This document shows, in pieces, positions 22,016 through 34,537 of a stretch of DNA of 64,000 nt. A program made the translations under genes and the position numbers. The notes beneath the pieces are model-generated. The model did not search any database and had not been told where the DNA came from. It saw only the letters and a program-made list of their open reading frames with translations. The DNA comes from Glutinoglossum americanum (Eukaryota; Ascomycota; Geoglossomycetes; Geoglossales; Geoglossaceae), in contig JAGHQL010000030.1 of assembly GCA_020080175.1 (NCBI GenBank), positions 112,708-176,707 on the forward strand, given 5' to 3'. Position 1 is the first letter of the stretch. Every line of letters begins with the position of its first letter.

Positions 22016-24382
22016 ATGGCCGATTCAAAGAGCACCTCCAAGTCCCCTCCCTCCGCCCATCTCAATCCACGGTCTTGCGTCACATGCCGGCGGCGAAAGG
22101 TCAAATGTGACAAGCATTCTCCCTGCTCCAATTGCACCAAGGCACATATTCCGTGTATCTTCCCTGAACGGGGTCGTGCCGTTCGTCGGCCGCGGAAGCC
22201 GCCGGACAATGAGCTACTAAAGCGATTGGCGAAGCTGGAGGGTGTAGTGGAGGAATTGAGCGGGCAGGTCGCGATGGAAGAGGGAGGAGTTGGCGCCCAA
22301 TTCGTAAAGAATGAGATTCCTGCCTCAGAAAAGGAGAGCGGGAGGTTGGTGATTGATGAGGGGAGGAGCCGATACGTGAGCAGCAGTTTTTGGGCGAATT
22401 TGTCAAATGAAGTATATCCGACTACCTTTCCTCGGCCTGCAGACACACCCCGATCGAACCGGACGCGTAAAGGCTAATAAGACGTTTGAATCTACAGGTG
22501 GATGATCTAAAAGCTGTATTATATGATGATGAATCGGAGAATGACGTCTCCTCCCCAGGAAGTGGCATGTTGGCCACGGGCGGCCGTGATGGCTTTATAT
22601 TCGGCTACCACTCGCTGGCAACGACTCTTCGTGAGTTTCATCCCGAACCCAACCAAATCGACTACTTGTGGCAAATCTACTCGAGCAACGTTGACCCGGT
22701 CCTGAAGATTGTCCACAAGCCAACTTTCGAGAAGAACCTGCTCAAGGCCAAGTACAACCTGGATGGGTTGAGCAAGGGTATGGAGGCTCTTATGTTCGCA
22801 ATGTATTTTGCGGCGGTTACGAGCTTGAATCCCGAAGAATGCAGGTCGACGCTACAGGTGGAGAAGAGTGTTTTGCACAATACGTACCGGTTTGCAGTGG
22901 AACAGGCGCTAGCGAGGGCGGGTTTTTTAGATACCCGGGAATTGATTATACTACAGGCTTTTGTGATATTTCTGGTATGCTTAGGTTGCAAGTTAGCATT
23001 CATCCGCTCTTCTGACTGACGCTGGGTCGTGCTAGGTTTGCGTCCGCCGCCAAACTGAGTCAAGAAGGGTATGGACATTGACAGGGCTCGCTATACGGGT
23101 CGCGCAGTCCCTCGGTCTCCACCGTGATGGGGCTGCCTTTAAGTTGAGCCCTTTTGAAACAGAAATGCGCCGGCGATTGTGGTGGCAGATTTGTATTCTA
23201 GATATCAGATCCGCTGAAGATGATGGAAGTGACCCGAGTATCATGGAGTACTCTTTCGACACCAAACTCCCCCTAAACATCAACGACAACGACATCGAAC
23301 CGGAAACCGAAAAGACGCCAGTCGCCAGAAAAGAATGTACGGATATGACATTCTGCCTCGTTCGTTTTGAGATCTGCCGCTCGCTCCGCCGCCTGGTCAC
23401 CGTCATCCACTTTGATCAAGGCCAGGAGGCACATCGTAAAGAACTGACAATGAAGGAGAAGGAGAAACTAATCGAAGACTGCCGGCAGATGCTAGACGAG
23501 AGATATCTTTCTAAATGCGATACGTCCGTGCCGCTGCACTGGGTTTCCGCGGCGGTAGTGAAGTTAGTCATAGCCAAGGTATACTTAATAATACACCATC
23601 CACTCCAGCACCAGGATGGTGGCGTAAGCATGTCCCAGGAGACGAGGGATCGTCTATTCCACACCAGTTGCATTGTCCTCGAGTATTCTCACGTGATCCA
23701 ATCCTTCCCCGCGGCGAGGCAATGGGGCTGGCTGTTCAAGACATACGTCCAATGGCAAGCTGTTGGCTTCATCCTGTCGGAGCTATGTGTACGTGTCGAA
23801 GGGCTAGAGGTCGACAAGGCCTGGAAGGCCATCGACACCGTCTTCCGCGAGGCGGACCAGTTCGAGATACAGGCTGACGCGAAGCGCTCCCAGCTCTGGA
23901 GGCCGTTGACGAAACTCCTAGCAAAAGCTACTCAGGTGCGTCACGCACACGCAAGGGAGAAGATGAGACGCATGGCCATGGAAGAAGCATCCGCCATCCT
24001 ACCCACCGACAGCAAGCTAGGGTTAGCGGATTACTGGAGCGCCCCTGACACGACGCCCTCGATCACAACATCAACGGCAACCATAGACACCCTATCCTCG
24101 GACACCCCCCTCTCATTCACCGGGATGGACCTGCCCATGATGAGCACGCCCGGTAGCGCAAACTTGGGCGTCGTCATGTCCAACGACGTCGGCCTCCTGA
24201 ATCCTTATCCCATGGGTCGGATGACGGGCATGAGCGACGTGAGCGACGTGAGCGACGAGGCGGCTGCGGTGGCCGCGGCTGGCGGCTGGCAGTGGGATGG
24301 CAGATCGTTTCAGATTATGGATCAGGGGTGGTCGGAGGATCAGGGTGGCTACACGAATCCGGCGGCGCCTTCTATTTGGTAA
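22016..24382 (+). CDS. Zn(II)2Cys6 transcription factor with fungal middle homology region
   Basis: Second zinc-cluster regulator of the window. Three exons: 22016-22411, 22498-22974 and 23036-24382, giving 739 aa. The zinc cluster is N-terminal (Cys21, 24, 31, 37, 40, 47; SCVTCRRRKVKCDKHSPCSNC), followed by a basic linker and a leucine-rich helix (ELLKRLAKLEGVVEELSGQV). The middle homology region is clear: YSSNVDPVLKIVHKPTF, LTGLAIRVAQSLGLHRDG, MRRRLWWQICILDIR. The tail holds a short MTGMSDVSDVSDEAAA repeat and Gly/Trp-rich sequence, possibly an activation region. Unlike the regulator at 8-11 kb, the zinc cluster lies in one exon. No neighbouring pathway genes indicate its target; the MFS gene downstream is 1.8 kb away, so any regulatory link is speculation. 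Confidence 0.9.
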
Positions 24383-26191
24383 ATTCGAGGCGTTATATTG
24401 TTGATCGCATAATTCTTATTTTTTTTAATTTTTTTTTCTTGGTTTGGATATTATATTAATTTCGATCATTTAGGTCTTTTTTCTTTCTCTTGGGTAAGGG
24501 GAGCTTGTTTCTTCTCGATCGATAATATCTTGACTTTTTTTTCTTTTTCTCCAAATTCTAGAGGCCAGGGGAGGTGTTTACGAGTATATGAATTTTTTTT
24601 TTTTTTTTTATATCAATCGATATTCCCTCTCTTGGTCTCGGCGTCGGAATACATAAAAAGAGGAATGAAACAAAGAGAGTTGGTTATCTGGAAGGGTGGG
24701 GTCTACGATGTTTGATTATTCTAATTTGAAATTTTTTCTTTTTCCCCTTCTTTTCTCTGAAATGGTCGAAAGGGGGGTATTGTGTCCAAAAAAAAAAAAA
24801 AGAAAAAAAAGGGTTACTTTGGCTCTGTTTACTGCTTTTTCTATGGAACGGAAAGGGATTACGGTATTCGGTCGGAAAGAATTCTTTTTCTCTTTTCTTT
24901 CTGGATTTCCTCGGGACCCACAAAGTTTGGTTTTTGACTTGGGATATGTTTTTTTTTTTTTTTTCCGAAAAATCGTTCGGTAGGCAGCCGCGTTCTTGGG
25001 AGCAGCCTAGGTCCCTCACCGGCTCTTTCTCTCGCGCGAGGGAGGGGAGGTGTATATGCCTCAAAAAGAACCATACCGGATTGGGGGACCAAATTGGGTA
25101 AAGGTTTTTTTTTTTTTTTTTTTTATATCGATTCAACACTTTACGTCAGGTGAGGCGAGGGGGGATGCTCAGAGAAGCTGTGGCCTACGCCCTTAGATTA
25201 ACACCTGTAGTTACTGTTTAATGGAATGGATGGGACATCTTGGGCGTTTTGTGGTGCTCCAAGGCTCTCCCTCTGTGTACCTTGGACCTAGCCTTAAGGC
25301 TGCGGCGTGGGTTTGACGATTAGATTTGTGCGAGTGGGGGTTTTGCCTCCCGGTTCTGTGAGTCACGGTTCGTCAGACGTTGAATGCGATGCTTTGCCTG
25401 GCTTCCTAGGGCCCCCCTGGCAGGATCGTGGCGAAGGAATCCCACTCTTCTTTTCCTTTCTTTTTTTTTTCTTCCAGTGCAGGTGACGACAACCTCCCTC
25501 CTCTCCCTACAACGAATATCCCAGCCTCGGGCGTTCAACGAAAAAGCGACGCACCAAGGCGGGGGGGGGGATTTCCGACGACTCACTCCCTCCCGTCCCA
25601 TAAGAAAAAAAGAGGATGAAAGGGCGGGGCCAACCCAGCCCCGTGCGGGTCGCGTGCGGACTTGGGGTTTAGAGTTCGCATGCCGTCGGGAGCTGCAAGC
25701 GAACGAACTGAGGGGAATAGGGAAGGGAAGGGCAGAAAAAAGCAAATGGAATCGGATGCGGTGTGATGCTTGGGCTCGGTGCGGGGGACTGAGGATCGAT
25801 TGATGCAAGGGGGGGTGATGGGCGGGACAAGGAGCGTTCTGGCGAAGCGGGATGGGATGGAACGGGGCGAGGCAGACCAAACCGCTGCGCTCGGCACGAA
25901 CATCCGGCTTACCCAGCACGGCCCAGAGCTGCGTGCTGCGGGGTGGAGCCAGAGCCCACAGCCGCTCTTCCCCAACGCTTATCTCAACGCTCTTTTCTTC
26001 TCCTCCGCCTCCGCTCCCTTCCCTCTTCGTTTTTCGTTTTCCTCTTTTTTTTTTTTTGTGTTGCCTCCGAGCCAACCAAGGGGCGTCGGGCTGAACGCGG
26101 TATTTCAATTATAGTAGAATAGTATAATTAAATCCTAGCCGTCGAAGGTGGACGGGGTTTGGGCGGGTCGTTTTTGCCGTGCATCGTGGGT
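24383..26191. other. intergenic, homopolymer-rich
   Basis: About 1.8 kb with many A/T runs (T13 near 24597-24609, A runs near 24789-24809, T16 near 24949-24964, T18 near 25107-25124) and a G10 run at 25561-25570. The remaining ORFs are low-complexity (Lys/Arg- or Phe/Ser/Pro-rich) and not credible genes. Confidence 0.5.
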
Positions 26192-28407
26192 ATGGGGCGC
26201 GCGGCGAGGAAGCCGGCGAAGTTGCCGGTTAGGCAGTTGGTGATTTTGTGTGAGTGGGTGGGATCTTTGGATTTGGGGCAAAACGTGTGGGATTGGGCTG
26301 ACCGGGCCACTGTTAACCATAGCGATATGTCGGTTTGCTGAGCCAGTTGCTCTGACATCGGTGTTTCCCTATCTGGTGGGTTTTCCTTTTTCTTTTTCTT
26401 TGGGGCAAGCCTCCTGCGAGTTTCCTTCCTCAGGAACCTTGACTCCTCCTTCGTCCCCTTTCGTTCCCTTCTCTCCACCCCTGTCGGTCCGTGTGCCAAT
26501 TGATCCGGAGAAATACAATGGCTGACCTCCTGACAGCCGGAAATGGTCGAGTCCTTCGGGATCCCGAAGAACCACGTTGCCTTCTACGCTGGTGCGACCT
26601 CTGCCATCTTCTCCTTGTGCCAATGTTTCACCGCCGTGATCTGGGGTCGCACCTCGGATATATATGGCCGCAAACCCGCTATTCTCGTTGGCCTTTCGTC
26701 CACCATGCTCGCCACCATCTTGTTTGGCTTCTCACGGTCACTCGCCATGGCCATGGTGGTGCGTGCATTTGCAGGGCTTGGGAACGGGAACGTTGGAATC
26801 ATCAGGACGTCCGTGGCGGAAATGGTACCGCAGAAGGAGTTGCAGCCCAGGGCGTTCAGCGTCATGCCATTAGTTTGGACAATTGGGAGCATCTTCGGCC
26901 CTGGGTTTGGCGGCTTTCTGGCGAACCCGGTGGAACGGCACCCTGACCTGTTTGGAGGGAATAGGTTCTTTAAGACATTTCCGTATGCGCTACCAAACCT
27001 AGTGACTGGGGGCTTGTTCCTTGTGGGGTTGGTCACCGGGGTTTTGTTTATGAAGGTTTGTTGGTCCATTCTCTTCTGAGCTTTCCGACTTGGAAGAGGC
27101 ATACATGGCATATTGGCTTATTTGGAGGATAGGAGACATTGGAGACTCGAAAGCACAGGCGGGACTACGGTCTCGAGCTCGGAGAGAAGCTCGTAGGGCT
27201 ATTCAGGAGAGATCCTCAGCATGGCCGCCGTGGAGGGGGCACTGCGGATGAAACAACTTCCCTTCTCTCTGGCACTCCCCCCCCTCGCTTGACTGCGGTC
27301 GAAGATGAAGAGTTCCACAGGGTCAGCAGCAAGCACCCTTCCGCAAAACCCACCCAATCTCGGCCTGGATTCCGAGAAGTCTTCTCTCGTCAGTCCGCCA
27401 TCAACCTCGTCGCATACAGCATGCTCTCCATGCACTCCGTCTCCTCCGACCAGCTGCTGCCAATCTTTATGCACCACCCCCCTCAGTCGCACACCCCTGA
27501 TAACCCAGACTTCCGCCTCCCTTTCAAGTTTGCTGGTGGTTTTGGCCTCAACAGCCAGAGGATCGGCTTTCTCTTCACCCTCTACGGCGTTTGTGGCATG
27601 TTAGCCCAGTTCCTAATTTTCCCTGCTGTTGCCCGCCGATTCGGCGTCTTGAACTGTTTGAAGGTCTGCGTGTCCACTTTTCCGATCATCTACTTTCTTA
27701 CTCCCTTCACCGCCCTCATCAGCCCAGGGACTACGCAGCAGGCCACCATGTTCGCGCTCATGTTAGTGAAATGTGTATGCGTCATATTTGCGTTTCCGTG
27801 CTCCACCATCCTCCTCACGAACTCAGCGGTTAGCCTGCAGATCCTGGGTACTCTGAATGGTTTCGCTACATCAATTGCCGCCATTGGCCGTGCAATAGGA
27901 CCTGCGATTGGCGGCTGCACGTTTACTCTTGGTGTCGAGTTGGGCTACGTCATCCTCCCCTGGTGGACTATCACAGCCCTGTCTATTTGCGGCGCAGTAC
28001 CTGTCTGGATGCTTGTTGAGATGGACGGCTTCGGCGATTCCGAGTCAGAGTCAGATTCGGATAGCCAGGGCTCTGTTGGATATATCGACGGTGACCCCGA
28101 ATGTCGCAAAACCTCCCATGTGCCACAGCGCGAAGCATCTCCTGACCAAAATGAACAACGCCATAGGATGCGGGTAGCTCTTTTTGGTCCAGGCGGGAAC
28201 GCATTTGTCCGAGCAGACGAGGACGAGTTTGCGATTGAAGATGAGGGTTCGCCTGTTTCATCGGTGGCTGGACGGAAAAGGTCAAGCTCTAGAACTAGGA
28301 GGATGAGTGCTCCGATTGGGTGGGGGGGTATTTTACCGGTGGGACCACGTCGCGAACGACGGATGAGCAGTGCGATTGCGCAGTGTAACAACGGGAGTTT
28401 GATCTAA
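26192..28407 (+). CDS. major facilitator superfamily transporter (DHA1/ZIFL-like)
   Basis: Twelve-helix drug/metabolite:proton antiporter-type membrane protein. Four exons: 26192-26249, 26323-26375, 26537-27055 and 27133-28407, giving 634 aa. The two short 5' exons supply MGRAARKPAKLPVRQLVILS and ICRFAEPVALTSVFPYL, completing TM1 of the family; PEMVESFGI then starts exon 3. The MFS motif A loop (WGRTSDIYGRKPA) follows TM2, and RAFAGLGNGNVGIIRT and VWTIGSIFGPGFGG follow. A long central cytosolic loop (~215-305) is basic and Ser-rich. The C-terminal half has FLFTLYGVCGMLAQFLIFP and IGRAIGPAIGGCTF. A roughly 130-aa acidic, serine-rich tail (ESESDSDS...) is probably cytosolic and phosphorylated. 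Relatives are plant ZIF1-like and yeast YCR023C-type transporters. Substrate unknown. Confidence 0.92.
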
Positions 28408-28722
28408 TGTTCAAACCCTCTGGAGTTTGTTTGACAAGGATTTGCTATCTAGCTGTGGTCGGAGAGCTTCTGGGATACAGCCTCTTGCTTTCATCTCTAC
28501 GGCATTTCACACCGGTCAGCATGGGCGGAGTCTTTTTTTTTTTTTGATTCTCTTTTGCTCTATACAACGAGTGGGATGGGCTCACGCATCATTGAGTTTA
28601 CGAATCCTGCCTTGTTCCAATACTTGAGGAGCTTATGATTCTCTTGGCTTCAGTAGATAGGAGGTAGAAATGGATATCGAGATATTTTCTAAGACGGTGG
28701 ATATAACCGTATCCAAAAACCA
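28408..28722. other. short convergent intergenic region
   Basis: About 315 bp between the ends of the + strand MFS gene and the - strand hypothetical gene. It holds a T14 run near 28532-28545. Nothing else seen. Confidence 0.5.
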
Positions 28723-29945
28723 TCACCCTCTCTGCTTTACATATGCTGTAATGGGCTTGGTCCCACCTTCAACCGTCCTCCAGAGTAGCGCTTGCCAGCA
28801 CTCTATGCGATCAGGGGGGTCAATGATATCCTTGCCATCCAGCGACAGCTCCAACGTGCTCTCCCAATAATTATAGTCCACAATACTGATTATGTGATCC
28901 ACCAAGGCGTTCAGGGGCCGGTGGGGGGGGAAATTAACCGTCTGTTGGGTCGCCATCGAGCCGGCGCGAACGACGTTGACCGTAACGGTGAAGAGGCGTT
29001 TAAAGCGGAGGCAGTCGGGGTACGGGCGCCCGGGGTGAACGTCGTCGACGGTAATCTTAGGGAGGTCCAAGACGGGAGGGGGCGAGAGGATCGTTCCCGC
29101 ACCTTTAGCCCTCGCGGCGGCGTCCCCGCCGTCCTCCGAGGAGCGAGACGACGGAGCGGCGTCGCCGTGCCCGCGGGCGCGCTTCCTGGCCGCCAGCCAC
29201 GGAGCGATGTCGTCGCTCGGTCCGCGGTCCCGGGCGCGGGCCCGCCTCTTCACCAGCGGCCACGACGGCGGTAGCGCAGGGTACCGAACGGACGTCGGGG
29301 CTTGGACGAGGGTCGGAGCAGGAGCTGGAGCGGGCGCAGGAGTGACGGTGGTCGTTTCGGAGCGAGCGCTGTCTCCGCAGGCGGCGCAGAGCGATATGTC
29401 CGCGAGGAGGACGATCGCGGACCCGGGCCCCAGGCTCCCGAGCAGGGCCGGCCAGACCTGCGGGAGGATCCGCGGGAGGTGGCCGCCTATGGGCTTGTAG
29501 ATCTTCACGGTGCATTCTGTGCAGGCGGGATTGTTGTCGCCGCCACTGCCGCCGTCGCCGGGGACGGCCGGGCTGAATATTTCGAGGGAGAGGATTGTGA
29601 GGGACTGTTGGGGTTTTTTTCGTAGAGGAGGGGAGGGGGTGTTAATGAGTTTCTTTCTTTCGTATGGGGTGGGGGTGTGTATGTATGTGTATGCGTGTGT
29701 CGTGTTTACGTACCTTGAGTGTAGGGACTAGTGAGGGGGGAATGAGGATTTGAGATTTATCGTCGGCGGAGGAGGAACGCGTTAGGATGAAGTAGCCGGG
29801 CTCGGTGGCCGGAGGTGGGGGAGGGATAAAGGGGAGGGACTTAGGGGGTTTGGTTTGTTAGCCTTGTGTATATAATATATATATATACGCGCGGTGGTTT
29901 AGGTTTTTAGAGTTGCTAATCGTGACGTACCTGTGAGGTTTCCAT
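28723..29945 (-). CDS. hypothetical protein with conserved-looking N- and C-terminal blocks
   Basis: I do not recognise this protein. Proposed exons: 29945-29931 (METSQ), 29800-29714 and 29604-28723, giving 327 aa. An alternative acceptor at 29839/29840 would add 13 in-frame residues (SLPFIPPPPPATE) before exon 2. The N-terminal block (PGYFILTRSS...ILIPPSLVPTLKSLTILSLEIFSP...CTVKIYKPIGGHLPRILPQVWPALL) reads as a globular domain, with a C..C pair and then CAACG. The middle (~135-215) is Ala/Pro/Arg-rich, acidic and disordered, with basic RKRARGH-type patches that could be nuclear signals. The C-terminal ~100 residues (KITVDDVHPGRPYPDCLRFKRLFTVTV...YVKQRG) again look folded, perhaps ubiquitin-like. 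Codon usage is very GC-rich in the middle. Function unknown. Confidence 0.65.
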
Positions 29946-30892
29946 AGTCGAGATGGGAGATGGTGTGAAGTGTTGTGGTGATGATGGCTGGTTGAGGATC
30001 TATTGAATTATGTGTGGAGAAAAATGCAAGAGTAAATAAACACATGCAATACTGTCCGCTGAAGGCGTTCCTGGGAAACGAAACACCCCCTTTACCCGGG
30101 AATTTTCTCCCATTACTAGGTTGGAAGGTATCGGTCACTCTGAGCACACTAAACATGGCCCATTTCTTCAATCAGGAGGAAAAGGGGGGGTCTAGTCTGG
30201 TATGTACTTGCTTTAAGTTTCCCTCTCTTCCCCGCCCAATTTATGAACACTTTGTAATGGGGCTTTAGGGGGGGAAGGACGGGCTTTAATTTCCACACTA
30301 GAAAGGGAAATAAGAAATAGACTAGACAGGGGAAGGGAAGTAGAGAAATCACCAGTAGTTCTCTAGAGGTTCATTCATTGTCATGAGAGGATGGAAGAAT
30401 AAAGCATACAGCGTTTTTTTTCTTTTCTGGCGTTCTTTTTAAAATGCCTCTGTTTGTTTCCCCTTTAAATATTTCTCTCATGACTGTGTTTGGCCGTTTC
30501 TTTTTGACTGCCGGGTCGTGAGTCGCGTTATATTGGTCTAAAAGAAAGGAAGAAAAACGTGACGTTGGGGGCGGGGCGGGTTTAGTGTGTCTCTAGAAGG
30601 TTCGTTCCTCTGCAATTGTATAAATAGGATGGGTCGATGAGGGAGGAAAATATTAAGGTGAGGATAGAAGAGGAATAAAGGATGAGGGGGCCACACACTA
30701 GGATACCTAAATGAGAAAAGGAAAAGCCAAAAAGACAAACGTATAAGGCGGGATAGGAAGCGCGCGTCTGCATTGGGCCCCAGGAAATGATATCCTGATC
30801 TTTTCTTTTCATCGCGGGTCAGACCGCCGACCCACTGGACATTCTGCCATCAACAGCATCCGATAATAACAATGTCCCTCGTCGTTTTCCAA
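29946..30892. other. intergenic
   Basis: About 0.95 kb upstream of the hypothetical gene and downstream of the ABC transporter. Short ORFs with no family resemblance; a T-rich stretch at 30414-30425. No RNA gene seen. Confidence 0.5.
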
Positions 30893-33795
30893 TCACTTCG
30901 CACCGCCATGGTGACCGTTGCCATCATCTTCCGACTGCTCTGCTGGGGTATCCGCAATTGCGTCTGCGGCTTCCCTTAAAGCTTTTGCTTCTTTAGTTGC
31001 CTTCTCGGCTCGGATCTGCTTCTTCCACATTGAGGCGTATCTGCCCTTCCTCTTGAGTAGCTCGGTGTGAGTGCCCCTCTCGACGATGTGGCCTTCGTGG
31101 AGGCAGAGGATCTGATCTGCGTTTGTGATTGTGCTTAGGCGGTGTGCGATCACCAGCATCGTGCGGCCTTTACTGAGCTGTTGTAGTGCGCTCTGGATGT
31201 TCTGCTCTGTCTCAGAGTCAAGCGCCGCCGTCGCCTCGTCGAGGAGGATGATTTTGGGGTCTTTGAGAATTGTTCGTGCGATGGCGACGCGTTGCTTCTC
31301 CCCGCCGCTGAGGCGCAGGCCCCTCTCGCCAACCTTCGTTGCATAGCCGTCGGGGAAGCCAAGGATCCTCTCGTGGATGCTGGCTGCCCGGCACGCATCG
31401 TAGACTTGCTCATCGGTGGCCAGAGGGTTGGCATATTTCAGGTTGTACATTAGCGTCTCGTTAAATAGCACAGTGTCTTGTGGTACGACACCAATGTTCT
31501 TTCTAACACTGTCAATGGTTGTATCACGGACATTGTGCCCATCGATCTTTATTGAGCCAGACTGGGCATTGTAAAACCGAAATAAGAGACGGAAGACGGT
31601 GGATTTTCCACCACCAGATTCGCCCACAAGCGCTGTAGTTGTTCCAGGGGGTGAAACGAAAGACAACCCATTTAGTGCAGGTTTGCGCACATCATAAGAG
31701 AAATGAACGTCTTCGAAGCGGATTTCCCCGTTACAGTATGGTAAAGTCTTCGCATCAGGGTCATCGACGACCGTTGGTTTCTCCTTGAATAATTCCAGCA
31801 TACGTTCGCTATTAATCATTGCGCTTTGTATGCTTCTGTAGAATGTCCCAAAGAAATTCAAGGGCCCCTGCAACTGTGCCATGTAAGCTAGGAGTGCTAC
31901 AAAGGACCCTACTTTCCGTTGATCGGCTGTGACTTGATAGGCGGCGATGAAGCATGAGATAAGCAGGCCAACAGTAAAGACCATGTTCTGTGTCACATTC
32001 ATGACGTTGAGAGAGAACAAGACCTTGTATTCGGCACTCTGGAAGACCCGCACGGCCTCGCGATATCTGTTGAACTCATATGACTCGGCGTTGAAGTACT
32101 TTACAGTCTCGTAAGAGATCATTGAGTCGTTTCTAGTTACAGCTGGTAAGTAAGAACTCACGGGGCTCGCAGGTGCAATTGGGGCATACTTGACTGCGTC
32201 TTCCTCCCTACTCGCGTTCACCATCTGCCTTCGGATATCCGCCCGCCATTGAGCCATTCTAATCGTAATGTAAAGATAACAAAAGGTGATGATTGCCACG
32301 ACGAGAGCGTAGTAGGCATCGAATACTATGAGGAAATACGCCACGGCAACGCCCAAGTCTACGAGCATCGGGACGACTTGAAAGGTAACTTGTTCGAGGA
32401 ATGTGTTGATGGAATTGCCTTTGCTTAAAGCTGAGAGTACCTCTCCAGTTTTCTTCCCAAGGTGAAAGTCCAAGCTTAAGCTGTGGACATGTTCGAAAGC
32501 TGATGTTGACAGAGACTGATAGGAGTACTGGCCGATAGGAATCCAGAGATATGAACGAACTGCCCCAAGCACGCCCATATTCCCTTGCATGAATCGATAG
32601 AATACGTAGAGGCAAATCTCTACCCACGGAAGACGCGGTTCAGCGCCATTCTCGCCGGAGAGTATGTTCGTCACCACGCCGAGCTGGTGTGGAACCAGCA
32701 CGTTTATTCCCCGCTGTAGGATGACCAAAGCAAAACAGATAATCATAGTAATCTGCAGGCGTTGTGATTTTGCAGGCCACAAATATGGAAAGAAGAGGGT
32801 GTAGCCTCTGATATATTCCCACCAGTTTTTAGCAGGCACTGTTGTTGGTCTAGCCCATCCGGCTGGCTCCTCTTTGGATGATCGATGTGGCTCATGTGGC
32901 GAGTTGAGAGTAGATCCGTAAGAGACGCCGTTTGTTTCGGCGTCACCATTCGCGCCTTCACCGTCGGAATTTGTCCTATGGAGCAGGCTGGTCACCTCCC
33001 CCGGGTTATGGTCATTTCTAAGTATTTTGGGAGTTTTCCAGTCGCGAAAAGTTACAAATAGTAGGTATAGTCCTACAAGGGCGAACAAAAAAATGATGCG
33101 GCCGATATCGATGGTAAGCTCCGTAAGCTCCCACATACTTGGACCAGTCCGCAATACATCACTCTTGTTATTGACATAGTGGTCATAGTGTTTCGATGTG
33201 AAAAGCGCTACTGACGCTCCAAAGAGAAGCGATTCAAGGATGACAGCAAGGATCCATGTTGATAGGTGTGCCGCCGTCGGAGATGGATGTGCGTCGATGA
33301 GAGAAATCAGAATCAGTGAATAGAGAAAGACGGATGATACAACGTAAATCTGTCAAAGTCAATTTGGAGTTACACTGCGAAAGAGTCTTATTCGCTGGGG
33401 TAAGCTTCACTGACTGCAACCGATTCACCACACCACCACCCTCTCTCTGTCAAGGCGTGAACAATGACATTGACCGCATTTCCGACGAAAGTAGCTATCA
33501 CTGCAATAGACAACCAATTGAAAATGGCTTTCCGCAGTGGGCTTACTTCCCGTTGATTTTTTCGGTGCTCCCTCGAGCTCGCTGTAGTTTTGTTTGCTGG
33601 TAAAGGCTTTCCCCCTGGACCATTGGCGTTCGAAGGTTCTGTGACTGCAGACGCAGTCAGGATACTGTTTGCTGTAAAGGCGATCAAGAAGAACACCAGT
33701 ACAACCAAAGGATAAGCAAAATGGGTGTAAAGCAAGATCCGTGAAGCAATTTTTGCCGATAACCAGGGATCGGACACGGGATCCGATGGCAACAT
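30893..33795 (-). CDS. HMT1: HMT1/ABCB6-type half ABC transporter (heavy-metal tolerance)
   Basis: Half-size ABC exporter with an extra N-terminal membrane domain, like S. pombe Hmt1, which moves thiol-metal (phytochelatin/glutathione) complexes into the vacuole. Three exons: 33795-33415, 33349-32190 and 32132-30893, giving 926 aa. Exon 1 encodes the first TMD0 helices (ILLYTHFAYPLVVLVFFLIAF and IAVIATFVGNAVNVIVHAL); exon 2 starts IYVVSSVFLYSLILISL. The core TMD has the family motif DAVKNDSMISYETVKYFNAE, which appears only when a 57-bp stop-free intron (32189-32133) is removed. The nucleotide-binding domain is complete: Walker A GESGGGKST, Q-loop VVPQDT, signature LSGGEKQR, Walker B IILLDEAT, H-loop IAHRLS. 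Start: no ATG upstream in this frame. The exact substrate is inference. Confidence 0.92.
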
Positions 33796-34537
33796 GATCA
33801 AGGAACACAGAAACCAATCATGCCCTGCAATGACTTTAGTTGCCGATGGATAACGTGCAAAGAATTGAAGAATGAGAAAGTCACGGAGCAATTGAAACCG
33901 ATCCGGGGCTAATATATACAGTCCCGGGCACAGTTAGAGCAGCTTGCGTGGAATATGCTTTCTTGGGAGGGTTGTGGCGGAAGTTTTTCGTGGTCGCGTG
34001 TTGCAACGGGGTTAATTCACTCTGGTGTCAAGTGAATCCTTGTAATGTTGGTGTATATCGCCTTCCGGAGCCCGAGCCAGACGCACAGCAGCACCCGCAA
34101 GCGCACCTCAAACGCTGGGGCGAGTTGGCAGTCATGAAGTTTGTATCTGTTAGTGGGCAAAACCACTAAGGGTAACAGACCGGGATTTGGATAACGGATC
34201 CGTCAAACCATAAACCTGTGGGAGAGCTCTGATCTCCTTCTGATCCGTGCGCACATCTGAGCACCTCAAATCGGAAGCTCGTCCATTGCCGAACCAACAC
34301 GGCATCTCGGTCATATACGGGCCGACGCTTTAATCTTTAGAGCCTCAGTCCTCGCATCGTCATTGCAGGGCGCATCACAACACGGTCGTTCATACCCTGT
34401 CAAACGAACTTTTTTGGCTGCTTTCAGGCCTCCTAGGTATCCCCGAATGGAACTGAATCAGCTGGTTATATCCCACCCTCACCAACCTCCACTGTGATCT
34501 CCACATAATTGATCCACTACCCTAACTATCGTTCATC
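33796..34537. other. divergent promoter region HMT1 / RTC1
   Basis: About 740 bp shared as upstream sequence by the - strand ABC transporter and the + strand Rtc1 gene. No specific site could be assigned. Confidence 0.5.

Noticed and set aside
25320-26108. 262-codon minus-strand ORF
   Set aside because: Lys/Arg/Pro/Ser-rich translation of homopolymer-rich DNA; open frames on the other strand overlap it; no domain.
22016-28407. Idea that the second Zn2Cys6 regulator and the MFS transporter form a regulator-exporter module
   Set aside because: They are separated by 1.8 kb, with no shared enzyme genes; adjacency alone is not evidence.
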